Shown here one piece after another: positions 36,579 to 45,016 of a stretch of DNA of 64,000 nt; the first letter of the stretch is position 1, and each line of letters begins with the position of its first letter. The notes below the pieces were generated by a model that was not told the DNA's origin, searched no databases, and was given only the letters and a program-made list of their open reading frames with translations. The position numbers and the translations under genes are program-made. The DNA is from Nocardia aurantiaca (GTDB lineage: Bacteria > Actinomycetota > Actinomycetes > Mycobacteriales > Mycobacteriaceae): contig NZ_WMBB01000009.1 of assembly GCF_009708175.1 (NCBI RefSeq), positions 124,001 to 188,000 on the forward strand, written 5' to 3'.

Positions 36579-37201
36579 TCACCGTGGTGGTGGCCGACGA
36601 TCAGACCACGGTCCGAGACGGGCTCACCACGGTGTTGTCGCTGCTGCCCGATATACGGGTGGTGGGGGAGGCCCGCGACGGCGCGGAAGCGGTCGAGCTG
36701 GTACGGCAGACGAAACCCCGTGTGGTGCTGATGGATCTGCGCATGCCCGGCATCGACGGCGTGGCCGCGACCGCAGCCATTACCGCCCAGCATTCGAAGA
36801 CCGCGGTGCTGGTGCTCACCACCTATGCCGATGACGCCTCGATCGCGGGCGCGCTGCGCGCGGGTGCGCGCGGCTATCTCACCAAGGACTCCGGGCGCGC
36901 CGAGATCGCGGCGGCCATTCGTTCCGTCGCCAGCGGGCACACCACCCTGGCCGCCGACGTGGGACGCCGTCTGCTCTCCGCCCTCGACGCACCGCCCGAA
37001 CCGCCGGTCGACCTCACCGACCGCGAGCGAGACGTGCTGCGGCTGATGGCGCAGGGGCGCAACAACCCCGAGATCGCCAAGGAGCTGTTCATCGGCGTCA
37101 GCACGGTGAAGACGCACATCAACTCCCTGTTCGCCAAACTCGGTGTGCGCGATCGCGGGCAAGCCATCGCGTACGCACACCGGACCGGTCTGGCTCGCTG
37201 A
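36575..37201 (+). CDS. Response regulator, NarL/LuxR family
   Basis: 208 residues. The receiver domain starts VITVVVADDQTTVRDGL, with the acidic pair at 8-9, phospho-acceptor Asp54 in VVLMDLRMPG, and the LTTY and LTKD positions. The LuxR-type helix-turn-helix reads LTDRERDVLRLMAQGRNNPEIAKELFIGVSTVKTHINSLFAKLGVRDRGQAI. GTG 36575, four bases inside the end of the kinase gene with GGGGAG upstream, is chosen over GTG 36545. It is the output of the upstream kinase. Confidence 0.94.
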   Translation: MITVVVADDQTTVRDGLTTVLSLLPDIRVVGEARDGAEAVELVRQTKPRVVLMDLRMPGIDGVAATAAITAQHSKTAVLVLTTYADDASIAGALRAGARGYLTKDSGRAEIAAAIRSVASGHTTLAADVGRRLLSALDAPPEPPVDLTDRERDVLRLMAQGRNNPEIAKELFIGVSTVKTHINSLFAKLGVRDRGQAIAYAHRTGLAR

Positions 37202-37329
37202 GCACTGACTGCGAGGAAGTAGGCCGAGATTGAGGAACATATCTGGGTCTGTAGATATTGCGATCTGAGCATGGATTACCGCCATGTCGCCGTTGCCGGA
37301 CGACTCGGCCTGCGTGGTCGACCGGACCG

Positions 37330-38151
37330 CTAGGAGGACGCATGCCCGAAACGGGCCTCGAAGGCGGCGCGATTGGCGGAGTCGGGGGAGCGGTCCCAGA
37401 TGGCGAAGACGACGCGGTCGAAGGCGGCCCCGCGCACCCGGAGCGCACGGTCGAATGCTGCCGCAACCTCGTTCGGGTTATTGCGGAAGACGCCGCATCC
37501 CCAAGCCCCGAGGACCAATTCGCGCATGCCCTCATGGGCGGCGACGGCGAGCACGCGGTCGGCGCGTTCGGTGAGGATCTCGCGCACGTCGACCGGATGT
37601 CCCGAACGGTTCGCCAGCGCACCGGCATTCGGGGCGGGGGAGGTCAGGAACGAGGTGGTGAACGGGTGTGCGGTGAGCGTGCCGCGGTCGTCGCGGATGA
37701 CCGGAACCTCGCGGGAGAAGATGACGCGATGGCTGTACCGCAGGTCGTCGGATGCGCGATGCGCCTCGTAATAGCGGGGCGTCTCCAGCAGGCAGCGGTA
37801 CAGCAGGGCGCTGCGGCACAGGTCTTCCTCCTGGGCGCGCGCACCGCCGAGGTATCCACCGCCGGGGTTGCGGGCGGAGGCGAAATTCAAGACGGCGCTG
37901 GCCTTTCCGTTGTCGTCGTGCAGTCGGCGCGCCGCTTGCATACTGCCTTCGGCGGTGATTTCGAGGCGTCCGGTGAACGGTCCGCTGACCTTCGAAGACA
38001 CCTCGTCCTCGGGCTCGAAGCAGTGTGTCGAGGCGCGTGCCGCGGACAGCGCGGCGCTGATGTCGATGATGGCCCCGTCGGCCGCGCGATAGGTGCCGCG
38101 GGCGGCGATCTGCTCGTTCTCGGCGGCGATTTGCTTTGGGCTGGTATTCAT
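37330..38151 (-). CDS. PARG-type macrodomain protein (TIGR02452/DUF2263)
   Basis: 273 residues. The catalytic signature of poly(ADP-ribose) glycohydrolases, GGG-X6-8-QEE, is seen as GGG (97-99), seven residues and QEE (107-109) inside NFASARNPGGGYLGGARAQEEDLCRSALLY. The rest matches bacterial TIGR02452 proteins: VIFSREVPVIRD, a region naming DVREILTERADRVLAVAAHEGMRELVLGAWGCGVFRNNPNEVA, and FAIWDRS. It should remove ADP-ribose from proteins or nucleic acids. ATG 38151 is chosen because a -10 hexamer lies 7 bases before it. No ADP-ribosyltransferase is next to it, so the substrate is open. It is divergent from an ACT-domain gene. Confidence 0.9.
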   Translation of the reverse strand: MNTSPKQIAAENEQIAARGTYRAADGAIIDISAALSAARASTHCFEPEDEVSSKVSGPFTGRLEITAEGSMQAARRLHDDNGKASAVLNFASARNPGGGYLGGARAQEEDLCRSALLYRCLLETPRYYEAHRASDDLRYSHRVIFSREVPVIRDDRGTLTAHPFTTSFLTSPAPNAGALANRSGHPVDVREILTERADRVLAVAAHEGMRELVLGAWGCGVFRNNPNEVAAAFDRALRVRGAAFDRVVFAIWDRSPDSANRAAFEARFGHASS

Positions 38152-38158
38152 TTCACTG

Positions 38159-38164
38159 ACCATA
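38159..38164 (-). promoter_or_regulatory. -10 element of a leaderless PARG-type gene promoter
   Basis: On the minus strand TATGGT is followed by seven bases and ATG 38151. Confidence 0.55.
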
Positions 38165-38258
38165 CGGGCCGGGCTCGGCCGTGGCATCCCAATTTTAGTC
38201 ATAGGCACCAATACTGGTCGGGCGCGGTGCGATTCGCTGGCTTGTCCGACCTCCCGCC

Positions 38259-38264
38259 TACGAT
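38259..38264 (+). promoter_or_regulatory. -10 element of a leaderless ACT-protein gene promoter
   Basis: TACGAT is followed by six bases (GTCGCC) and ATG 38271. Confidence 0.55.
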
Positions 38265-38270
38265 GTCGCC

Positions 38271-38633
38271 ATGACCGGCTCCCAGCGCTTGCGGATCGTC
38301 CCGTCGCAGTTCGCGGTGGATCATCTGCCGAATTCCACCTTCCCGGAGGACGATGACTGGATCGCCCTGGTGCGGGCGCCGGAGGGCCTCACCGTGATTC
38401 GCGAAGCGCCGGCGTGGGCCGAGGGTGAGACCTGGAGGGGCTTCTACGGCGTGGATGCGGGCAGTCCGAATGCGCCCGGCACGCTGTGCGCATTGATCGG
38501 GCCGCTCGCGGAGTCGTCCATCCCGGTGTTCGTCGCCTCCACCTTCCACGCGGATCTGGTGCTGGTACCCGCGCATCGGCTGGCGGAGGCGTCCGCGGTG
38601 CTCCGGGACGCGGGACATCGCATCGCGGACTGA
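38271..38633 (+). CDS. ACT-domain protein
   Basis: 120 residues. It resembles the small two-ACT (CASTOR-like) proteins: LRIVPSQFAVDHLPNST...DDWIALVRAPEGLTVIREA, then a second unit ending LCALIGPLAESSIPVFVASTFHADLVLVPAHRLAEASAVLRDAGH. The motif ALIGPLAESSIPVF-x-x-ST-x-x-D-x-x-L-V is characteristic. Such domains bind amino acids. It is monocistronic with a leaderless promoter and is divergent from the PARG-type gene. Confidence 0.88.
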   Translation: MTGSQRLRIVPSQFAVDHLPNSTFPEDDDWIALVRAPEGLTVIREAPAWAEGETWRGFYGVDAGSPNAPGTLCALIGPLAESSIPVFVASTFHADLVLVPAHRLAEASAVLRDAGHRIAD

Positions 38634-38733
38634 TTGCATGCGCGCGGGGAGGCGTCGAGACCGGGAAAGGGTCGGTCGGCGGGTCCTTCTCGATAGTGCG
38701 TGGGAGGGCTCCCGGGCGCACCAGATTACTGAC

Positions 38734-38750
38734 TACGTACGCGAAACGTA
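38734..38750. promoter_or_regulatory. Inverted repeat upstream of blaI, candidate operator
   Basis: TACGT-N7-ACGTA lies 130 bases before the BlaI-type gene. BlaI repressors bind TAC/ACA-rich dyads, so this could be an autoregulatory site. The arms are short. Confidence 0.3.
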
Positions 38751-38879
38751 TATGTGGGCGTGACCCGGCGCGGCTCTCGAGTCCTCACCGGCGATGCCCT
38801 ACGATCGGGTGCGCACCAGGACAGTGGCCCGGCACGCGATGCGGAATCGGCTGAGTCGTGAGGTGAGGAGACGTCGGAC

Positions 38880-39254
38880 GTGAGTGCGCGAGGCTTCGGA
38901 GATTTGGAAGCGGTTGTCATCGAACGTATCTGGGACCGCCCCGAGAAGACGACGGTCCGGCAATTGTTCGACGAGTTGGCTGCCGAACGTGGCATCGCGT
39001 ATACCACCGTCATGTCCACAATGGACAATTTGCATCGCAAGGGCTGGCTGGACCGGGAACGCATCGGCAAGGCGTATCGATATTGGGCCACTCTGAGCCG
39101 CGAGGAATACAGCGCCCGCCTCATGCGGGAGGCGCTGGGCAGCGGCGGCCGTTCGGACCTGGTGCTCGCGCACTTCGTGGAGCAGATGAGCGCCGAGGAG
39201 TCCGAGGGCCTGCGGGCGGCCCTGCGTAAACTCTCGCGCTCCAGACGGCGCTGA
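38880..39254 (+). CDS. BlaI/MecI-family repressor
   Basis: 124 residues with the winged-helix pattern LEAVVIERIWDRPEKTTVRQLFDELAAERGIAYTTVMSTMDNLHRKGWLDRERIGKAYRYWATLSREEYSARLM, as in mycobacterial BlaI (Rv1846c type). The C-terminal dimerisation helix ends in basic residues. GTG 38880 follows GTGAGGAGACG. BlaI regulators usually sit beside a BlaR1-like membrane protease gene; here the next gene is convergent and unrelated, so it works alone or in trans. Confidence 0.9.
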   Translation: MSARGFGDLEAVVIERIWDRPEKTTVRQLFDELAAERGIAYTTVMSTMDNLHRKGWLDRERIGKAYRYWATLSREEYSARLMREALGSGGRSDLVLAHFVEQMSAEESEGLRAALRKLSRSRRR

Positions 39255-39376
39255 CCGAACCGGCCTGCGCGCCAACGCTGTTCCGGCTGCCAGGGCCGGA
39301 TCAGCTGACCGGCGGCGCACGCGGGGAAGCAGTGTGGCCTCGGCCGTGGTCGGTCGGCGTGGAAGTGCGGAAAGAA

Positions 39377-42028
39377 TCAGCAGGTCCTGTCGGACGGTGG
39401 CACGGCTCCGCGAGCAGGCCCGACCCCCGTTGTCAGCAGGGCCAGGGCCGCGGCCTCGATCGCCGACTCGTCCAGCAGCACCGTGGACGCCGCCGGACCC
39501 AGCGGCACGAAACTGTCAGCGCTGGTGACGCGGGCGAGGCGACCGTCGAAACCGGCATCGAGCAGCACCGCGGACACCGCCTCGGAAACGCCTCCGCTGC
39601 GGCGGGTTTCGTCGGCGATGAGGACCCGGCCGGTGGCGCGCGCATGGTCGAGCAGATCCGGGACCGGCAGCGGCGCCAGCCAGCGCAGGTCCAGCACCCG
39701 CGCGTGAACGCCGCGCGCGGCCAGCCGCCGCGCCACCCGCAGGCTCATCGGCACGCCATTGGCGAAGCTCACGATCGTCAGATCCGAGCCGGTGCCGTGC
39801 GCGCGGGCACGGCCGATCTCGGCATGCGGCACAGCGGAAATCGGGGCCAGCCAGCCGCCGTCCCCGTCGTGGTGCAGGTCCCGAGTGTGATAGAGCGCGA
39901 TCGGCTCGAGAAACACGCACACCCGCCCGTCCACTCGCGCCGCCGACACACACGTGCGCAGCATGGCCGCCGCGTCATCGGCTCGCGCCGGGGCCGCGAT
40001 CACCAGTCCGGGGATATCCCGCAGCGCCGCAAGGGAATTGTCATTGTGGAAATGCCCCCCGAACCCCTTCTGATAAGCCAGCCCCGCGATCCGCGCCACC
40101 ACCGGATTGCGATACCGGCCGCCGGAGAAGAACGACAACGTCGCCGCCTCCCCGCGCAGCTGATCCTCGGCATTGTGCACATACGCCAGATATTGGATCT
40201 CCGGAATCGGCACGAACCCTGCCAGCCCCGCCCCCAGTGCGGTCCCCAGCACGCTCTGCTCATCCAACAGCGTGTCGAAAACCCTTCGCACCCCGAATTT
40301 CTGCTGCAATCCCTTGGTCACGCCGTACACCCCGCCCTTGCGCCCCACATCCTCCCCGAAGACCAGCACATCGGGATCCCGTTCGAGCAGCTGCGCCAGC
40401 GTCTGATTGACGGCCTGGGCCAGAGTGAGCGGTTCGCCCGAGGCCGCATCCGGGGGAACGGACCAGTTCGCCGGGGATGACTGAGAAACCGACCGGGATC
40501 CGGGAATGGCATCCGCCGCGAGCGCAGCGGATGCAGGAGCCGGCTGAGTGGCCCCGGCTGGCTCGGAGGTGTCCGGCGGCACGGTCAGCGCCGGGGACGC
40601 CGTCGCCTCCGGAACACGCTGCGCGGAATCGGGGCTACCCGCGTGCGCCGTGGTGGCGCCGAGGGGAGGGGACATGGGTCCGGTGCGCAGGGCGTCGATG
40701 CGCACCAATGCGGAACGGGCAGGTGCGAGTGGAGCCATCACCTCGGCGGCGGAGCCCAATTTCGGTTCGTGCCGGGCGGTTTCGGCGGCCTCGGCGACCT
40801 GTTCGGCGATCTCGTCGTAGCGGCTGATGATCGCCTCGGGGGTGGCGACACCGGTGGTGACGAGCAGGCGGCCGGTGGCGGTCACCGGGTCGCGGCGCAG
40901 GTCGGCGGCGATGTCGGCGGGGCGGCGGTAGGCCGATTCCACATCCGAGCCCGCGTGGCCGAGCAGTCGGACCGTGCGTAGCCGCAGGAAGGCTGGTTTC
41001 CGTTGTGCGCGTACGTAATCCGCGGCTGCTGTCGCCGTCGCGAGCGCCGCGGGCAGGTCCGCGCCGTCGGCGTCGAAATAGGCCAGCCCGGGTCTGGATC
41101 CGTAGGCCTGCTCGATCCACGTGCGCGGGGTGGGCACGCTGATGCCCAGGCCATTGTCCTCGCACACGAACAGGATCGGCATCGGCACGCCCTGGTGAGC
41201 GGTGTGGATCGCGGCATTGATGGCCCCGGCCGCGGTCGAATGATTGGCCGAGGCGTCGCCGAAACTGCACACCACCACCGAATCCCGGGGCCACTCCGTT
41301 TCCAGTCGCAGCTGGGTGGCGCGCTCCAGGGCGAAGGCCAACCCGACCGCGCGCGGCAGATGCGAGGCGATGGTGGAGGTCTGCGGAATGATGTGGGCGG
41401 GCTTGTTGCCGAAAACCTTGTGCCGCCCACCGGAAATCGGGTCTGTGGCCGCCGCCGCGACGCCCCGCATCACATCGAGGATCGGATCCAGGCCGGGTAC
41501 CTGCCGGGCCCGGTGCACGAAGAACGCACCCGAGCGGTAGTGCAGCAGCGCCGGATCGGTGACCCGCAGGGCCGCCGCCACCGCCACATTGCTCTCGTGC
41601 CCGGAGGATCCGATGCTGTAGTAGCCGTGCCCTTCCCGTGTCAGCCGCCGCGCGGCCAGATCGAGATGCCGGGAGGCGGCCTGGGCGTGGAACAACTCCA
41701 GGCAGCGTTCACCTGTCAGTCCGGTGGCGTCGATCGGTTCCTGCTGTGCGCGAGCCGGACCCGGCGTCGTCGCGGCCACCTCCGCGCGAAACCACCGATC
41801 CAGATCAACGTCCCGGTCGTTGATGATGCCCTCCCGTATGGTCCATATGTCGCGCACGCGGGGTTCAGCGCAGATGCGAAGTGGCGTCGTCGCGGCAACT
41901 TCCGATCCATCGGCCAGTCCGTTCAGGGTTGCCGCGCGTCGGACCGGTACCGCACACTCTTCCACCATTTCGCGGATCCGTGTGGAAATATTCCCGGTGA
42001 AGTCGCTGACCGATTGACGGATTTCCAT
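39377..42028 (-). CDS. 2-oxoacid dehydrogenase E1, fused alpha and beta subunits
   Basis: 883 residues, roughly the sum of an alpha and a beta subunit. The alpha part (about 80-430) has GHGYYSIGSSGHESNVAVAAAL and the thiamine-diphosphate motif VVCSFGDASANHSTAAGAINAA, which reads GDA rather than the usual GDG. An Ala/Pro-rich linker (about 455-560) follows. The beta part (about 560-870) has LTLAQAVNQTLAQLLERDPDVLVFGEDVGRKGGVYGVTKGL, DTLLDEQSVLGTALGAGLAGFVPIPEIQY and DLTIVSFANGVPMSLRVARRLAARGVHARVLDLRWLAPLP. It should decarboxylate branched-chain or similar 2-oxoacids. No E2 or E3 gene is nearby. ATG 42028 is used; ATG 41968 or a later start is possible since the first 50 residues are poorly conserved. 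Confidence 0.88.
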   Translation of the reverse strand: MEIRQSVSDFTGNISTRIREMVEECAVPVRRAATLNGLADGSEVAATTPLRICAEPRVRDIWTIREGIINDRDVDLDRWFRAEVAATTPGPARAQQEPIDATGLTGERCLELFHAQAASRHLDLAARRLTREGHGYYSIGSSGHESNVAVAAALRVTDPALLHYRSGAFFVHRARQVPGLDPILDVMRGVAAAATDPISGGRHKVFGNKPAHIIPQTSTIASHLPRAVGLAFALERATQLRLETEWPRDSVVVCSFGDASANHSTAAGAINAAIHTAHQGVPMPILFVCEDNGLGISVPTPRTWIEQAYGSRPGLAYFDADGADLPAALATATAAADYVRAQRKPAFLRLRTVRLLGHAGSDVESAYRRPADIAADLRRDPVTATGRLLVTTGVATPEAIISRYDEIAEQVAEAAETARHEPKLGSAAEVMAPLAPARSALVRIDALRTGPMSPPLGATTAHAGSPDSAQRVPEATASPALTVPPDTSEPAGATQPAPASAALAADAIPGSRSVSQSSPANWSVPPDAASGEPLTLAQAVNQTLAQLLERDPDVLVFGEDVGRKGGVYGVTKGLQQKFGVRRVFDTLLDEQSVLGTALGAGLAGFVPIPEIQYLAYVHNAEDQLRGEAATLSFFSGGRYRNPVVARIAGLAYQKGFGGHFHNDNSLAALRDIPGLVIAAPARADDAAAMLRTCVSAARVDGRVCVFLEPIALYHTRDLHHDGDGGWLAPISAVPHAEIGRARAHGTGSDLTIVSFANGVPMSLRVARRLAARGVHARVLDLRWLAPLPVPDLLDHARATGRVLIADETRRSGGVSEAVSAVLLDAGFDGRLARVTSADSFVPLGPAASTVLLDESAIEAAALALLTTGVGPARGAVPPSDRTC

Positions 42029-42037
42029 GGCCCAGCG

Positions 42038-42592
42038 TCAGCCCGGCCACGCATCCTTGTCCATCATGTCGGCGATCAATGCCGCGATATTCCAGGCATC
42101 ATCTCCACCGCGATGGTGCGTCCCCTCCAATGGCAACCCGGCCAGCCGCAGCGCACCCGCCATCCCGTATCGGCGCGTGGTCTCGCGTGCCGCGGAGAAG
42201 GCGAGTTTGGCATTGGTATGCCTGCTGCCGAACGGATACCGCACCCCGGTCCCCTCGCACTGCGCAAGAAACTGCTTACGGTCGTAGTCACCCCAACTCG
42301 CCCACGCCCGCGAATCCGCATGGAACTCGGTCCGCAACAACGTACACGCCTCATCGAAGCCGATCCCCTCCGCCACCTGCTCGGGCGTGAGAGTGGTCAG
42401 CCGCGTACAGAACTCACTGACACTCGAGCGCTCCGGCCGCACCAGAATGCTGTGCTTGCTCACCCGCTCCCGCTTCACGACATCGAGCACGCACATCCCG
42501 ATCTCGATGATCTCATTCGGCTGCCCCGGCGGATTGGGCCCTTCCCAACAGGTGGCCTCCACATCCACCACATTCAGATATCTGTCGTTCAT
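42038..42592 (-). CDS. DEDDh 3'-5' exonuclease-family protein
   Basis: 184 residues, similar to the KapD/ERI1-like exonucleases. The first acidic pair is D10 and E12 in NVVDVEATCWEG. Next come NEIIEIGMCVLD, ILVRPERSSVSEFCTRLTTLTPEQV and ASWGDYDRKQFLAQC (second Asp), then HRGGDDAWNIAALI with the final H and D of DEDDh. It should trim DNA or RNA 3' ends. ATG 42592 has TAGCGT 8 bases upstream as possible -10. It ends 9 bases from the start of the E1 gene, so the two may be cotranscribed. Confidence 0.88.
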   Translation of the reverse strand: MNDRYLNVVDVEATCWEGPNPPGQPNEIIEIGMCVLDVVKRERVSKHSILVRPERSSVSEFCTRLTTLTPEQVAEGIGFDEACTLLRTEFHADSRAWASWGDYDRKQFLAQCEGTGVRYPFGSRHTNAKLAFSAARETTRRYGMAGALRLAGLPLEGTHHRGGDDAWNIAALIADMMDKDAWPG

Positions 42593-42896
42593 GTGACCGG
42601 ACGCTAGCGCGGGGATAGCATCCGGCGACAACGATTTTCGGCCGGGGTCAGCTCGGGCCGGCTCCATGCCGGCCATTCATGCTGAGGTCAGGGGTGTGGT
42701 CGAGGAACATTTCGAAGGTGGTCCTGTGGTCTTCGGCATTGGGCGGTGTGCCGGGGGGCGAGGCCGTGATGCTTCGGACAGGTTCTGGGCCAGGCCCCTC
42801 ACGACGGATTGCACGGTCTCGCCGTGGGGCGGCGCATCCCGCAGGGTGACCGACGCGACGGCTGGATCCCGCGAATATCCGGCCCCGGAACCGTTC
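42593..42896. other. Intergenic region, no gene seen
   Basis: This 304-base stretch between the exonuclease and META-lipoprotein genes has only short frames without family features. It must hold the exonuclease promoter. Confidence 0.4.
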
Positions 42897-43673
42897 TCAC
42901 TCCGCGCGCAGCTCGAGCCCCGTGTTGTTGCCCGTATTGCGGATTGTCAGTTCGTCGGAATCGATGGTGGCCTTGGTCTTTCCGTCCAGCGCCTGCAGGA
43001 CCTGCCGCTCGACCTCCATGACCTGCGAGTCGCACATCATGCGGGTGGTGGCGATCTGGAAGGTGACGTCGTCGCCGTCGATCTGGGCGGACCCGGTGAC
43101 GGTGTTGCAGCCCGCGCTGCCGGAGACCTTGCCGTCGGGGGTGATGGTGAGGGCTGGACGGACCTCGTCGAGGGTGGTCGAACGGACCTCGGCGTCCGGG
43201 CGCAGGAGTGCGGTGACGATCCAGGTGGTGCCGGTCAGGGGCTTGTCCGGGTGGGCAACCTTGCGGTCGAGCATGGTCACGGTGGAGCCGTTGCCCTTCA
43301 GGGTGAGAGTGTCGCCGACCAGTGTCCAGTTCGGCTGGGAGCGCAGCAGGCCGTCCTGCCAGTTGTCGGTGCCCGCGACATCGTCGGGGCACACCGTGAG
43401 AGTGCTCGCCATCTCACCGACCTGGAGGGTGTTTCCTTGCAGGTCAACCGGTCCGGTGGCGGTATTGCAGCCGGAGGTGGCCGAGACGCGCCCGTCGGCG
43501 AAGGTCAGGGTCAGTGGCCCACCGCCCGGGATCGGGGTGCCGGCCACGGCGGTCGAGACGAACGAGCGGCCCATGAGCGAGGCGGAGGGGATGTCGTTGC
43601 CGTCGCCGCTGGACGAGCATCCGGCGGCGGCCACGGCGGTTGCGAGCAAAACCCATATGCGAATTGCTGGCAT
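42897..43673 (-). CDS. Lipoprotein with two META (HslJ-like) domains
   Basis: 258 residues. The signal peptide MPAIRIWVLLATAVAAAGC ends in a lipobox Cys, so it is an anchored exported protein. Two META domains follow, each with the signature of a G-C-N-x-x-x-G core: TFADGRVSATSGCNTATG with CPDDVAG, and TPDGKVSGSAGCNTVTG with MMCDSQVMEVERQVLQAL. META domains occur in heat-shock protein HslJ and secreted stress proteins; the function here is unknown. ATG 43673 follows a -10 hexamer by 7 bases. Confidence 0.9.
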   Translation of the reverse strand: MPAIRIWVLLATAVAAAGCSSSGDGNDIPSASLMGRSFVSTAVAGTPIPGGGPLTLTFADGRVSATSGCNTATGPVDLQGNTLQVGEMASTLTVCPDDVAGTDNWQDGLLRSQPNWTLVGDTLTLKGNGSTVTMLDRKVAHPDKPLTGTTWIVTALLRPDAEVRSTTLDEVRPALTITPDGKVSGSAGCNTVTGSAQIDGDDVTFQIATTRMMCDSQVMEVERQVLQALDGKTKATIDSDELTIRNTGNNTGLELRAE

Positions 43674-43680
43674 ATGTCCG

Positions 43681-43686
43681 ATCGTA
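43681..43686 (-). promoter_or_regulatory. -10 element of a leaderless META-lipoprotein gene promoter
   Basis: On the minus strand TACGAT is followed by seven bases and ATG 43673. Confidence 0.5.
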
Positions 43687-43876
43687 CGACGATCGCACGG
43701 GCATCCTCGGCGCGGATGCGAGCCGCTGCCCGATCGCATTCACGAATACGCCGATCACGCCCGGGGCCAGAATGCCGGAATGCAGGCGGAATGTCGTGGG
43801 GGTAGCTCGCCGCGGCATGCCGCAGAACACGGTGTACGCCTGTGCCACTTTCCGTTGATACAAACCCGCTGGACTT

Positions 43877-43900
43877 GTTAGAGATGCCGGCGACCGGGTA
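43877..43900 (+). promoter_or_regulatory. Candidate SigF-type promoter of the small hydrophobic protein gene
   Basis: GTTA (43877-43880), 15 bases and GGGTA (43896-43900) resemble GTTT-N15-17-GGGTA. It ends 25 bases before ATG 43926, which has a strong ribosome binding site. This fits a general-stress gene under the SigF encoded in this window. Confidence 0.5.
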
Positions 43901-43925
43901 AGCGCTCGACAGGAGGTGTAAAGAA

Positions 43926-44096
43926 ATGGTTGCTCTGCTACTTGTGCTCCTGCTTGCTCTGATTCTGTTCGGAGCGGGCTTCGCACTGAAAGCGCTGTGG
44001 TGGGTCGCGATCGCCGTCCTGGTGATCTGGGCGCTCGGATTCGTTTTCCGTACCGCCGATACCGCCGGGACCCGCGGCCGCTGGTACCGGTGGTGA
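43926..44096 (+). CDS. Small hydrophobic membrane protein
   Basis: 56 residues. It starts MVALLLVLLLALILFGAGFAL, a first membrane helix, and continues KALWWVAIAVLVIWALGFVF, a second helix. The tail is basic and aromatic (RTADTAGTRGRWYRW). The L-F-G-x-G-F motif between two helices is typical of small hydrophobic stress-induced proteins of actinobacteria (DUF5670/hydrophobic protein type). A perfect Shine-Dalgarno AGGAGGTG precedes ATG 43926. A SigF-like promoter lies upstream, suggesting induction under stress. A role in membrane integrity is inference. Confidence 0.85.
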   Translation: MVALLLVLLLALILFGAGFALKALWWVAIAVLVIWALGFVFRTADTAGTRGRWYRW

Positions 44097-44452
44097 GGTC
44101 GAACGCCCCGATACTCAACAGAATTCGACCGACGACCAGCGCACACGGATGTGTCCATGCGATTGCCGCAGACCTGATGCGTGCGGCGTCGAGGAACCCG
44201 CGTTCAGGTAGTTTCGGTCGCTGATCCCGGACCCCGCGAACCGATGTTCGCGGGGTCCGCTGCAGCTACCAGCGTGGGGACATCATGAACCGGTCCCGCA
44301 ACCGAAGGGGCTCACCCTACGCGGTGTGCAGGGCTTTCGGCGACAGGGTCGTGGGCCGGCTGACGTCATTGTCATCGTCTCTTTCTGGACCTCGTTGTCC
44401 GCGAAGAGGCCCGACCGGCGGTCCACGACGAAATCGATCAGAACATTGCCGC
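44097..44452. other. Intergenic region with terminator; no gene seen
   Basis: These 356 bases follow the small hydrophobic protein gene and precede the end of the SPW-protein gene. Apart from the hairpin at 44229-44258 no feature is supported. Confidence 0.4.
44229..44258. terminator. Intrinsic terminator
   Basis: A perfect 13-bp stem GGACCCCGCGAAC / GTTCGCGGGGTCC has a 4-base loop and lies between convergent genes. Confidence 0.75.
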
Positions 44453-44887
44453 TCACCCGGTCCGGCGCATGCCGAGCGCCATCGAGCCCAGCCCGAACAG
44501 CAAGGCCACCGCACCGGCCACTACGTTGCTCCAGATCGTCGCGGTATGGGCGACATCGCCGCTGACCACCCAGGGGGCGATGATCGTCCATACGCCGATC
44601 AGCGGAGCGACCCAGACGATGCCGTGGATCCGCCCGTACATCGAGGCGCACCCCAGTGCCAGCACCGCCAGGGTGATCCCGACGATCAGGTTGTTCACGG
44701 TCAAGGTCGGGAACCGGGTGAATCCAACTACCCATGCGGAGATCGCGATGTAGAGCCCGGTCAGGAACATCAGGCCGGTGACTGCTTGGGCGGCCGGTTC
44801 CATCGCGGCGAGTTCGTACTTCTCATGCTTGGCCCGCAACTCCACGATGTCGGGATGCAAGCTCATGTTCATGGCCTCAGTAGCCAT
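44453..44887 (-). CDS. SPW-repeat membrane protein
   Basis: 144 residues with four membrane helices. The start MATEAMNMSLHPDIVELRAKHEKYE is soluble, followed by AVTGLMFLTGLYIAISAWVVGF, LTVNNLIVGITLAVLALGCASMYG, VWVAPLIGVWTIIAPWVVSG and WSNVVAGAVALLFGLGSMALG. The paired ISAWVVGF and APWVVSG segments are the SPW repeats. Function unknown. ATG 44887 has GGTGGTGGAAGAC upstream. It is divergent from the MarR-type gene and may be its target. Confidence 0.88.
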   Translation of the reverse strand: MATEAMNMSLHPDIVELRAKHEKYELAAMEPAAQAVTGLMFLTGLYIAISAWVVGFTRFPTLTVNNLIVGITLAVLALGCASMYGRIHGIVWVAPLIGVWTIIAPWVVSGDVAHTATIWSNVVAGAVALLFGLGSMALGMRRTG

Positions 44888-45001
44888 GTCTTCCACCACC
44901 CTTCGGACGCACAGTGAAGGCACTCGAACCGGGCGGCTGCGATCGGTCACCGCGTGAGGCGGAACCGGTCGGGGATCACCGCCGGTTCATATGTCATGGT
45001 G

Positions 45002-45012
45002 TGATAATATCA
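45002..45012. promoter_or_regulatory. Palindrome over the marR -10 element
   Basis: TGATAATATCA is an 11-bp palindrome containing the -10 TAATAT (45005-45010), six bases before GTG 45017. The gene is probably leaderless, and bound MarR would block its promoter. The divergent SPW gene starts 130 bases away. Confidence 0.5.
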
Positions 45013-45016
45013 TGCT

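Noticed and set aside
44229..44258. Small RNA gene around the 13-bp hairpin
   Set aside because: It is better explained as a terminator between convergent genes; no promoter is visible for a separate RNA.
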